A stretch of 64,000 nucleotides of DNA from Diphasiastrum complanatum (taxonomy: Eukaryota > Streptophyta > Lycopodiopsida > Lycopodiales > Lycopodiaceae). The stretch lies in contig CM055104.1 in assembly GCA_029204225.1 (NCBI GenBank), forward strand, positions 43,245,148-43,309,147, written 5' to 3'. Of this stretch, positions 22,998-34,747 are shown piece after piece. Below the pieces are notes generated by a model. The model was not told the origin of the DNA. It made no database searches and saw only the letters and a list, made by a program, of their open reading frames with translations. The number at the start of each line of letters is the position of its first letter. The first letter of the stretch is position 1. The translations under genes were made by a program, and so were the position numbers.

Positions 22998-24569
22998 TCG
23001 TAGAAGTAGTTTACAAGATTCAATTTGGCTACTAAACAATGATCAACATAAACTAAACTAGTTAGAGAGTGCATGGAGGTGTTCTTGGGTAGTGAGCAAA
23101 GATTTGTTGTCCAAGGATCAAAATATGACACAAGTATCCAGAAAAGTGAAAAGAGACGATCAGAATGGATCAGATGCCATGAGATTTTCATTTTGAGTGG
23201 TACCATAAAAAAATCCTAATCATGCAAAAAGTGCAAGAAATGCAACTTATTCGACTTTTGGTTTGTTCTAGCTGAAACCCTCATAAAGGCATTTTACAAG
23301 TTTTTCAATTTTTTTTTTTTGTTGGCTCTTTAGCTTCAGTCAAAATTTGTCTTCTACGAAAAAAAATGAATTTTGTGGCTTTTTTCAAATTGGCTTTCTC
23401 ACACTTCTTGATTGTGCAAAATCATATGAATTTCTATAGATAATGTAGAAATGCATGTATATTTGTAGTATTTTCATAACAAATCAATAAGATATTTACA
23501 AAGTGTTGAAGGATCTTAGAAGCTAAAAATGAGGTTAGTACGAGTATGAATTTAGCAATCTGCTAAGATAGTATTCTTGTCTTTTGACAATGACTCTGTC
23601 AATAAATTAGCCAACATTTTGTATGTGTGACAATAGCTTCTTTTTCTTGAACCTTTTTGCTTAGAAACTAAAACTTAGTTTCTATTTGCTTATCACGAAA
23701 GTGATACCTTGAGTTCAAAGAGAAGGCACAACGCAAAGTTGTTGGTTTGACTTGTTGTAACTTCAATTTTGTCTTCCTTTCCAGACTCTCGTTTCCTTCC
23801 CCGCCATCTTGGTAAGGTCCTACAATAATCTTTAGAGCCTTATTATCTCTCACATTGCTTGGGTGGTTGCTATGACTCAGATTCAAGAAATGAAAAGGAA
23901 ATACATCTAGGTTTCTTGTTGTTCCATGAAATGGATCCTCCTTAAAAAAAGAAGCATAAATGGCTAGATGTGGACTTTCTTGTGTCCAAATCCCTAGTCC
24001 AATCTGCGTTTGACAGTTTCAAGTCACGATCTATATGAAAATCTACATAAATATCCAAATACAAGTAAATGCTTCAAGCTTGGCTTGTAGTTGTTAAATT
24101 TCACACGTGTGGGAAACTCCAAAAGTGTGATTATGATCTCCTAAGATGTGGTGATTGCACAAATATCAAGCATAGATTAAAATCCAAGATCTACCTCAGA
24201 AATCTAAAATCCAAGATCTACCTCACAAATCTAAGGCAAGAGCACAATGAAACATGCAAATATCATCCATGAAAGTACATTCACACGTGTGGAAATCATG
24301 AAAAGAAAAAAAACTAAGTCTCATAAAGCCTCGTGCTCGAGTAGAGAGAGAAACCAAGTACAAAGAGTCATATAGAGAGAGAAAGCCAAACTAGCTCAAA
24401 ATGTAGGAGATCTCACTAACTCCAAAAAACTCACTTACAAATGAACCTATCACTACTACTAATAGGAACTTGAGGTAGAGAGGAGATATGTGAGATTTTC
24501 ATATTTACAAGAATTTGCAAAATACTCAAGCTAGATTTTGAAGGAAAATCTAGAACGAACGTTAACAAA
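20380..24569. other. GNA1 downstream and intergenic region, no gene seen
   Basis: This holds the GNA1 3' untranslated region and anonymous AT-rich sequence, with a compound microsatellite at 22935-22998. Two CACACGTGTG palindromes at 24102-24111 and 24282-24291 resemble those in LTRs elsewhere in the window, so 24060-24570 may be LTR-derived. No conserved protein frame was found. Confidence 0.5.
22935..22998. repeat. (TA)n-(CA)n compound microsatellite
   Basis: About 24 AT units run directly into eight AC units. Confidence 0.95.
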
Positions 24570-24572
24570 TGC

Positions 24573-24830
24573 TCTGATACCACTGATGCAAATTTGAAAT
24601 TAAGTCCGGATGTGAGTTTGATTCTGTTTGCTGGTCTATTGCCAACTATAACAGATCTACAATCCTCCAGAGCATGGGCAGGCACTACTAACCTATGTTG
24701 CAATTTCGTTTTAGCATTCAACAAGATGATAACGAACATATATCAATCTGACAATAAGGCATTCAATAACATCTAAAATAATATTTTTTAACATCTATTA
24801 CATTATCAGTGCAAACCTTGTTGGCGCTTT
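24573..24830 (-). mobile_element. copia primer site and partial LTR, minus orientation
   Basis: GCTCTGATACCA (24573-24584) is the reverse complement of a perfect primer-binding site. The sequence to its right resembles the LTR at 525-720, sharing the 'cctccag/cctccaa' stretch after a 'ggatg..ttggtc' block. The LTR similarity is lost near 24830, where copia integrase sequence begins, so the element is truncated or recombined. Confidence 0.6.
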
Positions 24831-25425
24831 CCTTTGTCTGGTTGATCTCTTGGGAGATTCTTCAGGTATTGCAATGCTCTTGCCTTTGTCTCTTCATCTA
24901 GGTCCCGAACCATCTCGGTTTACAGGAGTTGTAGCAGTAGGCAGGCTTGCGGTCCTTTCTTTGTCTGATTCGTCGCTCAGCTGATGTGGAGTTTAAACAT
25001 CTTTGTCTAAGTGTTTGGGTTTTGCTCCCTCTATCATGGTTGGCAAGTCGTAGTACTGCTTTCCTAGGACTTCGTAGCTGGCTGAATCATTGTTGGCCAT
25101 TGTTCTGGTCTCATCGAACTTGACGTCTTTGACAGTTCTCACTAGATTCATTTTTGGCATGTAGATCCTGAAGTATGACGAATGATTGTCATACCTGACG
25201 AGATATCCTTATTCGACTTTCTCATCAAGCTTCTTTCGAAGCTTATCAGGAATATGTGCATAAGCTACACAGCCAAAAATGCGAACATGTGTCAGATTGG
25301 GCTTTCTACCCAACCATAGTTCGTGTGGTGTCGTGTGAGAAACACTTGATTTGCCTATCCTATTTTGAATGTAGGCAGTTGTAGCTGTTCCTTTAGCCCA
25401 TAGCACTCTATTTTCATTTGCTATT
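24800..25425 (-). pseudogene. copia integrase C-terminal remnant
   Basis: The minus strand reads MLWAKGTATTAYIQNR, then TPHELWLGRKPNL, VRIFGCVAYAHIPDKLRKK and, after a stop, VKFDETRTM. This is the C-terminal integrase domain and the linker before reverse transcriptase, ending near a RSTRQRKAPTRF-like motif. It meets plus-strand copia reverse transcriptase head to head at about 25425-25435. Confidence 0.75.
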
Positions 25426-25429
25426 GTAG

Positions 25430-26200
25430 CAAATTTGGAAATACATCAAATGGATGTATATACATCACATCTTAATGGAGTTATCGAAGAAGATATTTAC
25501 ATGATGCAATCTGAAGGTTATAATATCGAAGGTAAACATAATCATGTATGTAAACTTCATAAAGCACTTTATGGCTTGAAGCAATCTACTCGAGCATGGT
25601 TTCAAAGGATTGACATTTTTCTTGTCGATCACGACTATAAACCAAGCACTTCAGATTCTAATGTCTACTTCAAGTTAGTGCAACATTCCTTTATTATTAT
25701 CACTTTATATGCGGACGACACATTGCTTTTTAGCAACAATATCGATCTAAAAAAAGAAGCTAAGACAATGCTATCTTCCGAATGCGACATGACCGATCTC
25801 GGTGAAGCTCATTATTGTCTAGGTATTCAAATCCAAAGAGACTGAAAATAGAAGATGATTTACATCACTCAACAAAGATACATTCACAATTTCTTAATCA
25901 GATATAATCTGATGAATTGCAAATTAGCTCTCTCACCGATGGACCCAAGACTCAAGATGTCGAAGGACCAATGTCCTCAAACAATCAAAGAGAAGGAGTA
26001 GATGTGTGAGTATCCTTATCATTCAATAATAGGATCCCTTATGTATGCGATGATCTGTACCAGACCAGACATAGCTTTTGCAATCAATTCCTTAAGTCAT
26101 TTCATGACTAATCCTGGTATTACACATTGGAAGGCTCTTATCAGAGTTTTGAGATATCTTAGTGTCCTAATCTTTGATGCCATAGTAATGCTTGATTAAC
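25430..26200 (+). pseudogene. copia reverse transcriptase fragment
   Basis: An open frame encodes QMDVYTSHLNGVIEEDIYM, VCKLHKALYGLKQSTRAW, the active-site motif LYADDTLLFS and DLGEAHYCLGIQIQRD. After a stop, YHSIIGSLMYAM, TRPDIAFAI and HWKALIRVLRYL follow. The N-terminal reverse transcriptase segment and the RNase H end are missing. The family is the same as at 1815-2955 and 42690-44252. YADD in place of YVDD at the active site is an acceptable variant of the Y-x-D-D motif. Confidence 0.8.
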
Positions 26201-26234
26201 AAGAACAGAGGTTTTTAAGGCTTGACTAGTGTTA

Positions 26235-26565
26235 GAATAACAATGTGCCAATCTATATAAGTATCCATGCCTCTAGTGCAAGGATCTTATTTGTCCTATC
26301 GATAATTCGGCATCGATCAGACTCAAACTCTACCCTATGACCTAAATCAGTGATTCTACTTATTGATAACGAATTCGTAGAAATTTGGAGTAGATACAAA
26401 CCATTTGATAGTAGTTCGAATTGATCATGCTGGAACTTCAATTTCACAGTGCCTTTACCTTTGATAGTGTGTGTTATCGTCACCAACATGAACGTATTTC
26501 TTAGTGCGCTTGCAATACTTACAAAATATTTTCTTCTTTGATTCTGCACCAATTCTACAAACTTC
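26235..26565 (-). pseudogene. copia protease to pre-integrase fragment
   Basis: The minus strand reads IKGKGTVKLKFQHDQFELLS, then LYLLQISTNSLSISRIT and LGHRVEFESDRC. This matches the region after the copia protease active site (GKG.V.L ... VLYVP....NLLS). In a minus-strand element it should precede integrase directly. Instead a plus-strand reverse transcriptase segment lies between. Confidence 0.65.
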
Positions 26566-26579
26566 AAATTGAAAAATTG

Positions 26580-28265
26580 AATTTCATGTTCATACTGATG
26601 CATCAACATATGTTATTGGATCAGTTTTGATGCAGCCAGGAGAATATAAGAAAACTATCCTATCAGATTTACTAGTCGACAACTTATTGATACTGAAAAG
26701 AATCACTCTACAACAAAACGAGAAGTATTGGCCATGTTTTTTCCATAAAGAAATTTTGACATTATTTAATGGCGACACATTTTGCATTTTATACCGACCA
26801 TCAACCATTGTTTTATTTAGTAAACAAGACGTACGCATTGCAAGATGGCTATTACTGTTAACTGAATTTGATTTTTGAGTTGTGGTTTGAAAAGATAAAC
26901 AACACTATCTTGCCGATCATGTCTCAAGAATCCAAACAGTACCAGTCAACACTGAAGTGGATGATGAACTACCAGATGCTGAAGCAGTACCTGAGTGTGC
27001 AACATATATTGTCGAATATATGATGTTAGGTCAACCTAACAACTCTCTGAAAAAAGTACAAAAGAAACAATTGATTGTTAAGGCACAACCTTATCAGTTG
27101 ATTGCAGGCCAATTGTATTGTCATGGAATGGATGATATTCTAAAAAGATGTTATTTACCGCATCAAGTACCTGATCTAGTCATGTTTTCACATGATGGGA
27201 TGGGAGGTGGGCATTTTTCAACTAATATCATTGTTCAAAAAAATTTACAATTAGGGTGTTGGTGGCCTACACTTCATAAGGATACAAAAAACTTTATTTA
27301 GTCATGTGATGTATGTCAACGACCACATCATCCAACAAAACGAAATTATGAACCTTTGTATCTGGTTCTTTCACAAGCACCGTTTGAAAAATGGGGACTT
27401 GACTATGTTGTGGTCCTATACATTCTGCGGCAAGAGGATCTCAAGCCCGATATATCATCATAGCAACTGATTATGTGATCAAGTGGGTCAAATTAGCAAT
27501 AGCAATTCGAGTTGTCGATGCAAATTCTACGGCTAAGTTTTTATACGAGAATGTCATTGTTATATTTGGATGTTTTATCAAGATCGTAAGTGATCTTGGA
27601 ACACACTTTGTCAATAAAACGATCAAGTCTCTATTGGAAGACTTTTTCATTATACATCGGTTTAGTACTCCGTATTATCCAAGGGTAATGGACAAGTTGA
27701 ATCTTCCAATAAGATTCTTTGCAATATCATGACAAAAATAATTGAAGCAAGTCGTTCTAATCGGGAACATATACTTCATGCAATCGTTCTAATTGGGAAC
27801 ATAAACTTTGTTATGGGCATTCAAAATAGCTGATAAAGTTAGCACGAATTAGACACCATTTCAACTTGTCTATGGTCAAGATGTAGTTATGCCAATCAAA
27901 TTTTTGGTACCATCCTTATGCATAGCAACAACGGAATGGTTGGATGATGCAAAATCTTTACAAATGCATCTTGAGACTTTGCAAAAATTTTGTGAAGCCA
28001 GATTGATGGCAGTCCATGAACTAGCAATAGAGTAAGCCCGTCGCAAGACATGGCATGATCATCATTTACACAAAAAAGATCTGAAGGAAGGAGATCTAGT
28101 ATTGATATATAAAACCAAATTGATCAAAGGAAAATTGAAATTTATAGGTGAAGGACCATACAAAGTAAAAGAAATATTGTCCTATGGAACAATTATTTTG
28201 GAACACCTAGATGGAAGATGATTTGACACCCCAGTGAATGGCAGCTGACTACGCAAGTTTTGGCA
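26580..28265 (+). pseudogene. Ty3-gypsy RNase H-integrase remnant
   Basis: The order is that of a gypsy pol 3' half. RNase H (about 26580-26880) gives FHVHTDASTYVIGSVLMQPG. The integrase zinc-binding domain (about 27070-27335) gives HDGMGGGHFSTN, GCWWPTLHKDTKNFI, an in-frame TAG, then SCDVCQRPHHPTK. The catalytic core (about 27360-27730) gives FEKWGLDY, IIIATDYVIKWV and IVSDLGTHFVNK with the second Asp. The C-terminal part (27860-28265) gives PFQLVYGQDVVMPI, KEGDLVLIYK and LKFIGEGPYKVKEI. Stops and frameshifts are scattered throughout. The protease and reverse transcriptase are not seen upstream. Confidence 0.8.
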
Positions 28266-28920
28266 GCCAGTTCAACAAGCATGATCAAAAAATTTCTCAA
28301 TTTTACTTTTGTTGTTTTTAAAAATTTTGTTGTTTTTCACTATTTTTTTCGATGGAAAATGACTTAAAAAATCACTTTTTGAGTCATATCTTAAACAAAC
28401 AGTCAGAGGAACCTTTGCCGAGTTGCCAGATCATACATCTAGTTTAGATTTACTTATATTGAGTTTTTAATAAGTACATGTTTTAAAGTCAGATGAGAGT
28501 TCAAAAGCCTAACACTTTAGGAACCTTCGTCGAACATGCTAACCTCATTATGAACCTTCACCGACCTGACAGGTGGACTTAGAATGCCAAAATTAGATTG
28601 GACATAAGTTCAAATCTTGAAAATTTTCATTAAATGCATGACCTAGGCAAAGGATGCACTTAGGCGAGACCTTCAGAACTTGGCACCTGCATATGTCGTT
28701 GGTGTTGGCATGCATGGCGATGTGATACCATTGCGAAAGGAAAGGAAAAAATGGGTATAGAGTTTTCTCCACATCCATAACACTTCATGAAGCTCTAAAT
28801 CCAGTACCTCTAAGCTGGTTGGCATAGATAGGTACTAAATCACCATTCTCTCTGTCTATGAAATGCACTAGGACAGAGTCTTGTGCTTCCTCCCCAAGGT
28901 AGTAGGGTTCTTCAGTCACT
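28266..28920. other. no recognisable feature
   Basis: Sequence following the gypsy integrase stop, possibly part of its 3' region. No polypurine tract or LTR start could be placed. Confidence 0.4.
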
Positions 28921-29806
28921 TCAACCATGTTCAACTGCTATTCGACAGATGGTTGGACTTTGCACTACTAGGCCCTGGTTTTTGGGAGAAATGGGTGGTA
29001 ATGCCAATCTAGACAGTGGTTGGGGCAAGACACCTTGATGTTGTGCCAATGGGGAGCTTCTGATCAACAACCACAGTAAGGTCAATGGTGAGCTTTTGAT
29101 TTGCTCATTGCTCTCTATGTGCAACCTCTCTATGGTGGATATAATGGTATTAGTGCTATTAGATGTAGAGGCAGAAGCATCATCGTGTAGCTTTTTCCTT
29201 ATGTTTGGCTCTTCGTTCTTTTTTGCATCTTCGTTCATGGTCGGAATTATCAGAGTCTGAACTAGTGCTTTCACTATCATCGACTCTCTTACTAGCATTA
29301 GCACAGGCTGCTTGAAAAGACACGTATTTGTCTCTTTGTTTCATTTGCTGCTTGATTCCATTAGATAGTCCTACCATGGACCATGTCAGGATTATATGGT
29401 CTGGGACGCTATCAAGACTGCATCCACCTCGCAATCTTTTGATCCGCTCAATATAGTTCGCGTAGGGACTCATTTTTTTTATCCATACGGATTCGTCCAA
29501 GTTGTAGGAATGGATCGAAAAGGAAGCAAGTGGCTTTGAATCTCATGATGAATTCAGCCTGTAAGATGTTCCAATCATCTCGTTCATTCTGCTCTCACAT
29601 CGTCTCGGATCTCCCTTGTCGTCAAACCTTGGAAGGTCAATTTTGGGAAAATTCCGGACTACATGAGGTACAAACGGCCTAGGATTGTCCATCGAGGGTG
29701 GATCTATGTCAACGGGTTTGTGGATTATTTCAATTGATATGTTTACAAATTCCTCAAGGTCAGGAGGATCCAGAATGAATAATCTCCTACCAGATCTTAA
29801 ATGCAT
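28921..29806 (-). pseudogene. gypsy-type gag remnant
   Basis: On the minus strand the open stretch begins MHLRSGRRLFI and continues to NFPKIDLPRFDDKGDP, typical of the start of gypsy gag polyproteins. After a frame break it reads YNLDESVWIKKMSPYANYIE, VPDHIILTWSMVGLSNGIK and QAACANASKRVDDSEST, ending in a charged SDSDNSDHERRCKKERR tail. No zinc knuckle remains. It points towards the plus-strand gypsy integrase remnant, so the two do not form one collinear element. Confidence 0.6.
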
Positions 29807-30094
29807 ACAATGGAACAGAAAGTAGGGCTATTTTTGGTCTTCTTCGTTTTATTTTTTCTCAGATATTTTTGTAGGTACTTTTTATATGTGGGCGATCAGA
29901 TGATGTATCTGAAAAAGGATCAACACAAAATGATGATGAACTCATATCGAAATCTAAAAAGTGGAATGGATGAGTTGTAGGATTATTGCAAATCCAAAGG
30001 CAATTGAAAAAAATGACATAAATAAAAAAATGTAGATGGGTTCTGAATGTCAAAAGTTCAGGAAAATTCTAAAGTTTCACTATTGGCAAGTAAT

Positions 30095-30690
30095 AACAGC
30101 GAGAGTAATAGGTTTATAACTCGTCGTGCTGCCTACCAGTCCTTATTTATGCTCAAAATGAACTACCAAAGTGGCGAGTAAAGTTAAGAACTTGGTGAAT
30201 TATACAGGTGCGAGTAATAAAAGGGCGAGTAACAAAAAAATTTAACTCGCCAGTTTCGAAAAAGACATATCAGGGTGTATGCATGCCTCTATACTGATGG
30301 TGAGTTAAAGTAATGAACAGATAAAAATAAAACTCTGTTGGCAAGTTATAGTTGTGCGAGAAAGAAAATGACGGGAATAGAAAAATGGGCGAAAAAATTT
30401 GAAATGGTGAGTAATAGCTTAATAACTCGCCAATCTCCAGAATGATAAATCTGAGGTAGCTAGTTACTCTGTGTTGATGGCGAGTTATAATGGATCAGAA
30501 AAAGTGTCAAAAAGCAGTTCGATGAGTAAAAGGTTGGAAAAAGTATTGTTGGCGAGTAATAATTTATAACTCACCGAGATCACAAAACAGAGCCTAAACT
30601 CTGCCTTGCTCACTGGAATAGTGGCAAGTAAAAAGAGTAACAAAAAAGTAAGAAAAGATCTGTAGGCAAGTAAAGAACCTGTCAAAAATG
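30095..30690. repeat. degenerate tandem array with GGCGAGTAAT and ATAACTCGCC motifs
   Basis: Short motifs of the form GGCGAGTAATA/GGCGAGTTA and their reverse complement TAACTCGCC recur more than ten times, for example near 30173, 30205, 30227, 30240, 30475 and 30553. Longer similarity recurs at roughly 140-180 bp spacing (for example 30288-30340 and 30470-30520, both with 'tgatggYgagtta'). The layout is that of a decayed satellite with an internal palindrome. No coding sequence is seen. Confidence 0.55.
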
Positions 30691-30730
30691 CAATGAAAAA
30701 TAAAGCAAAATGCAAACCTTTAATGTAGAG

Positions 30731-31135
30731 TCATCATCAACACTTGACATGGTTATTCAATCACAAGTTGTCATGACTCAATCAAATGTTGACAACATTA
30801 ATTGTGTTAAATAGGGAAGAGTTAGGATGCCTAGTAGATTTTTATTGGCTTTTCAAGTTGTTTTGGCAGTTAGGGCCTTATTTAGCTGTATTTGGGACCT
30901 CAAAAATATGTGAATGCATGGTGTGGCTCAAGTTGATATGCATGGAATAGCCATTTCTACAAAGGAGACCTTAGGTTGTGGGGTGGGAGGTTGGAAACTT
31001 TTATTGGAAACTATGAATACCATTGATGGGTCCTCGTTTGGTAGCTTTTACTGATAGAGATATGAGTTTCTTTGAGGGAGAACTAAGAAAGACACAGTTT
31101 GATATAACCAACAAAGCAATGCAATATCATGAATA
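30731..31135 (+). repeat. 405-bp direct repeat, copy 1
   Basis: Matches 60761-61165 without gaps at a constant offset of 30030 bases and with only a few substitutions, such as cttgacatgg against cttgacgtgg. The other copy lies about 335 bp downstream of a primer-binding site, so this is probably the leader or early internal region of an LTR element. No LTR is seen next to this copy. Confidence 0.8.
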
Positions 31136-32990
31136 ATTGTCTTCTAAATTGTAGCTTAGCACCGTCTCCTCGACATCGGCACCAAAAAATGTTGGACCCT
31201 TCCGTGCCTCCCTAATCGGTGCGATCAAGAGGGCAAGGAAGGGGCTTGGATCTCCAACCGAGTGAGTTGTCATGTAGGAGCAGGATTCGATCCCATGGCA
31301 AGGGGGTTAAGCTACGGATCTAAACGAGATCTAAGCCTACCAAGGGTGTCAATCTTGGTGTTGGATCTAAAAGTGGAATGGCTTAGATGAGGGGTAAGGT
31401 TCTTTACTATCTTCTTGGATCTTTTTGGGTTTTGGGTTTTGCTTGGATCTTGGCTTTTTGGAATATCTAGGTTTCTTGAGGTCTAGATCTTCTCCTCTTG
31501 AGGCTTGTCTTCTCAAGGGAGAGGAGCAATGGAAGGAGATCCTACCTAATGGATCTTAATGATCACTCCAAATAAATTTCTAACACCTATTTTCCAATTG
31601 TGTGATTTTGTGGATTAGAAGGATGAAAGCTTGTGCTAATGATCATTCAAATATGTGATAGCATGATTAAATAACAACATTCAAGCATTCATGCATCCAC
31701 AATCAATCATACAAGTGCAAAAAAGGAGGGCTTGACAATGTAAGAAAAATGGAGGAGGAGGCTTCTCTTCTCTCACTCTCAATCTCTATTCTTAACAATG
31801 AAAAGTGAATCCAAAATGGTGTCACATCCCTACTTATAGACAAATCTAGGGTTGGGTTTTTGGTTCACCCAAAACAATGTGCCATAAGAACTTGACTATT
31901 TAAAAAGTTATGAACAAAATTGCTTTTTAGCTACTTTGGGTCCTTATTTTTGGCCCATTGGAGTACAGATCTATTTCTATTTCTCGCGCCATTGGCTTAC
32001 GAGTACATTGCACCTTCTAAGGGTGTCTAACGTTTTTTTACAAATAGATTCAAGTCATTATGCCAACTCGGCCATGCTTTTGTTCCTGTCGTCGTAAGAT
32101 ATGTTGGGAAGGCGCTAGACTTTGTCTTTGCTCATTGGTCGGTCTGCGACTTGGTTCGCGACTTGTCGGCCTTCTGATATTGGCGTTCTCGGTAAATCTA
32201 TATTTTGGAACTCCTTCTCGGTTACTTGTCGACGCTCTTTAATGTAGTTTGGTGGTTTGATTCCTTCATTCGATATCCATTAGGTTTTTTTTGGCATCTG
32301 GAATCTGTTAGAAGAATCTTCTAAAAAAGGAATTGGATAAGCTACCCACATTGGGTGAGCAACCACCATGGCACAAAACAGTTTTTGAAAAGACTCCAAA
32401 TTCAATAAGGAGTTATGTAACGAGCCCTCGCTAGCTCCGAGTGAATCCATATTACATTCCAATGCCGCACATGAATAAATGAAAAGATTTGGGAGTACCA
32501 ATGGATAAAATCACCATCCATACCCCAAAATTGGCCCGTAATCTATCAACAATATAGTTGGTCGATTGTAGTGGATTTCAACCGAGCCCTCCAGGCTTAT
32601 GGATACGAGTATAGGTCTTCACCAGATCCGACCGTGAGGCAGTCAGCTAATTTTGCAAACGATTTGACCAAGTTGGCGTTGGTTTCAACCAGAGCTTACA
32701 ACATTGGCTTTTGATCCAAACATTCCCATGGCGTCCTACAAAGTCCAAGACCAATTGCTGATAGCCAGATTGTACTATCGAGCCATGATGTTGGGTGGAT
32801 CCTGGGAGTCCATATTTATAGCATGGACAATATCGAAGTGGATTTCCGGCGCAAATAGTTGCTTCTTTCCGCACAAAACTGATTTCAATATGGAGCGCCT
32901 ATAGTTCATGAAAAAGTTTCAATACCATTTAATAAAGGTGCACCAATCAGAGCCTGAAGTAATAAATCTCGCAAGGTGTCATGGGACCGC
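31136..32990. other. unassigned, probably retrotransposon internal sequence
   Basis: No recognisable domain was found. A partly open plus-strand stretch at about 32520-32900 (WSIVVDFNRALQAYGYEYRS and LTKLALVSTRAYNI) lies just upstream of a polypurine tract and LTR start at 33001-33014, so it may belong to that element, but I do not recognise it. Confidence 0.4.
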
Positions 32991-33000
32991 CACCAGTTTT

Positions 33001-33010
33001 AGTGGGGGGA
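33001..33010 (+). other. polypurine tract
   Basis: AGTGGGGGGA is followed after three bases by TGTTGGAGG, the usual polypurine tract to LTR transition of plant copia elements. Confidence 0.55.
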
Positions 33011-33013
33011 TAT

Positions 33014-33450
33014 TGTTGGAGGTTTGCGGATCCCAAGACAATTTTATCCCTAGTTAATAAGTGAGAGGGATTTGACACCCTGCGTGTGTAAGTCCAACCC
33101 AATGATCACATAGTGTTATTTGATTAGTTACAAGTTAATAAAATGACTATAGGCCTTTTTGTGGGACTTTTAATGTTGTAGGGCCTAAATAGTCAAGTTA
33201 GTGAATAAAAAGGGGTTCCCACCAAAATTCAAATTCAAATTGGTTTCCTCCAATTTTTGAATGAGTTTTCTCACTTTTCAAATTTAAATAGTTAGGGAGA
33301 TAGAAATTGCCCAATAGGATTTGAGGCCAAAGCCCTAAAATCCACTATATATAGTGGTAAATTCGAATATTGTAAACATGTTCTCTTCATTTCAATACAA
33401 GCAGGTTGGCCCTCTTATGAAATGGATATGGAATGTCCTTGCTCTCCATC
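33014..33450 (+). mobile_element. probable copia 3' LTR
   Basis: It begins TGTTGGAGG after a polypurine tract. A TATA-like ctatatatag near 33343 is followed by transcript-leader-like sequence (gttctcttcatttcaatac). The 3' boundary is not defined and no second copy is in the window. Confidence 0.45.
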
Positions 33451-33533
33451 TTTCTTCCTCTAACTCTCATGTTTTCTTTGGATTTTCTATTTGTTGGATT
33501 TGATGCTTATTGGGATTGATCATTCTTATGCTT

Positions 33534-33536
<3 letters not shown>

Positions 33537-33626
<90 letters not shown>
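33537..33626. repeat. (GA)n microsatellite
   Basis: About 45 perfect GA units. Confidence 0.95.
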
Positions 33627-33630
<4 letters not shown>

Positions 33631-34529
33631 TAAGTCTCTATCATTGTTGTGGAACTAGTGCTAATGGATGTAGTGTTAATGCTTAGGGTTAATGGATCTT
33701 AGAGTTATATATGAATCATATGCACATGCTGGATTATGAAATATACTATTGCTCTCATGGGAATGAATCTCTGTGTGTGACAACTAGTTAATCCTCATCA
33801 TCTCCTTGATGCTTGTGTGCTTGGATCTAGGGCTGAGGGTAGGATAGAAAATGCTCACTACAGTCTAGTTGACCAATTTTTGAAAATTTTGTTAATCACT
33901 AAGATCCAAAATCATCTCTTGATCTTCGGTTATGGAAGACAACACAATTAGCACCATTGGCAATGCAGAAAATCAACATCTACTTGATGAAAGAGATGCA
34001 AACTCAAAAAGATCTTGATCAAACATCAAATATATAAAATAATGAAGTTGTGGTCCATAAAATAACATTACTCTAACAAGTTTCACATGTGTGGATCCAA
34101 ATCACAACAAAACAAAGCATTCTACACACAAGATTGCAAGATATCATCACTATAGTGCACCAATGGATAGATGAACCCAAGAGAACTCATGTGTAAGCAT
34201 CAAATGAGATAAGAGAGAAAGAATCATGTTCTCCCATGCTTGTACACTATTTATAACATGTCTATGCCCTATTTTGAATGTGATGTCCTTCCATAGAATC
34301 TTCTAGATCCAAAATCCTACTCACAATATGGACTAGAGTCAATGTACCAATCATTCAAATTTGAATGGGTCCAAAATTGCCTACTTACTTTTTCTCACTT
34401 TCCAAAAGTGATAATTCAAAAACGTTTAGACTAATAGAACTTTAAAATATCTATCTCTAAGTCTTAAATGCAAATTGGCCTCAATTGCCAAATACAAAAG
34501 AACAAACTAGTTGACAATTTCTCACACTC

Positions 34530-34745
34530 CCTCTTCAACTAGTTTTAGCATACACTTTGAAAATACTCCAAGTGAAGTCCTATTCTTTGTCAACAAGTCT
34601 TTTCCAAGTGCTTTGGTGAACATATCAGCTACACATTTCCTAGTTTCCAATGCTTCTCACTAGGATCTCGCATAAATTGGCTTAATCTACCAATGCAATA
34701 GCTTAGATCTGGTCTTGTGATGGTTAGATATATAAGTGAACCAAT
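34530..34745 (-). pseudogene. copia RNase H 3' fragment
   Basis: The minus strand encodes a TRPDL-like segment (about 34730-34640) and then NVSADMFTKALGKDLL and LGVFSKCMLKLVEEGV to about 34530, the usual end of copia RNase H. Intervening sequence is deleted. It meets an oppositely oriented gag leader at about 34748. Confidence 0.6.
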
Positions 34746-34747
34746 AT

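Noticed and set aside
22850-23206. Open frames with Tyr-Ile repeats on both strands
   Set aside because: They are translations of the (TA)n microsatellite.
32647-32904. Opposed open frames near 32.7 kb as genes
   Set aside because: No recognisable motif on either strand. The position just before a polypurine tract suggests retroelement debris.
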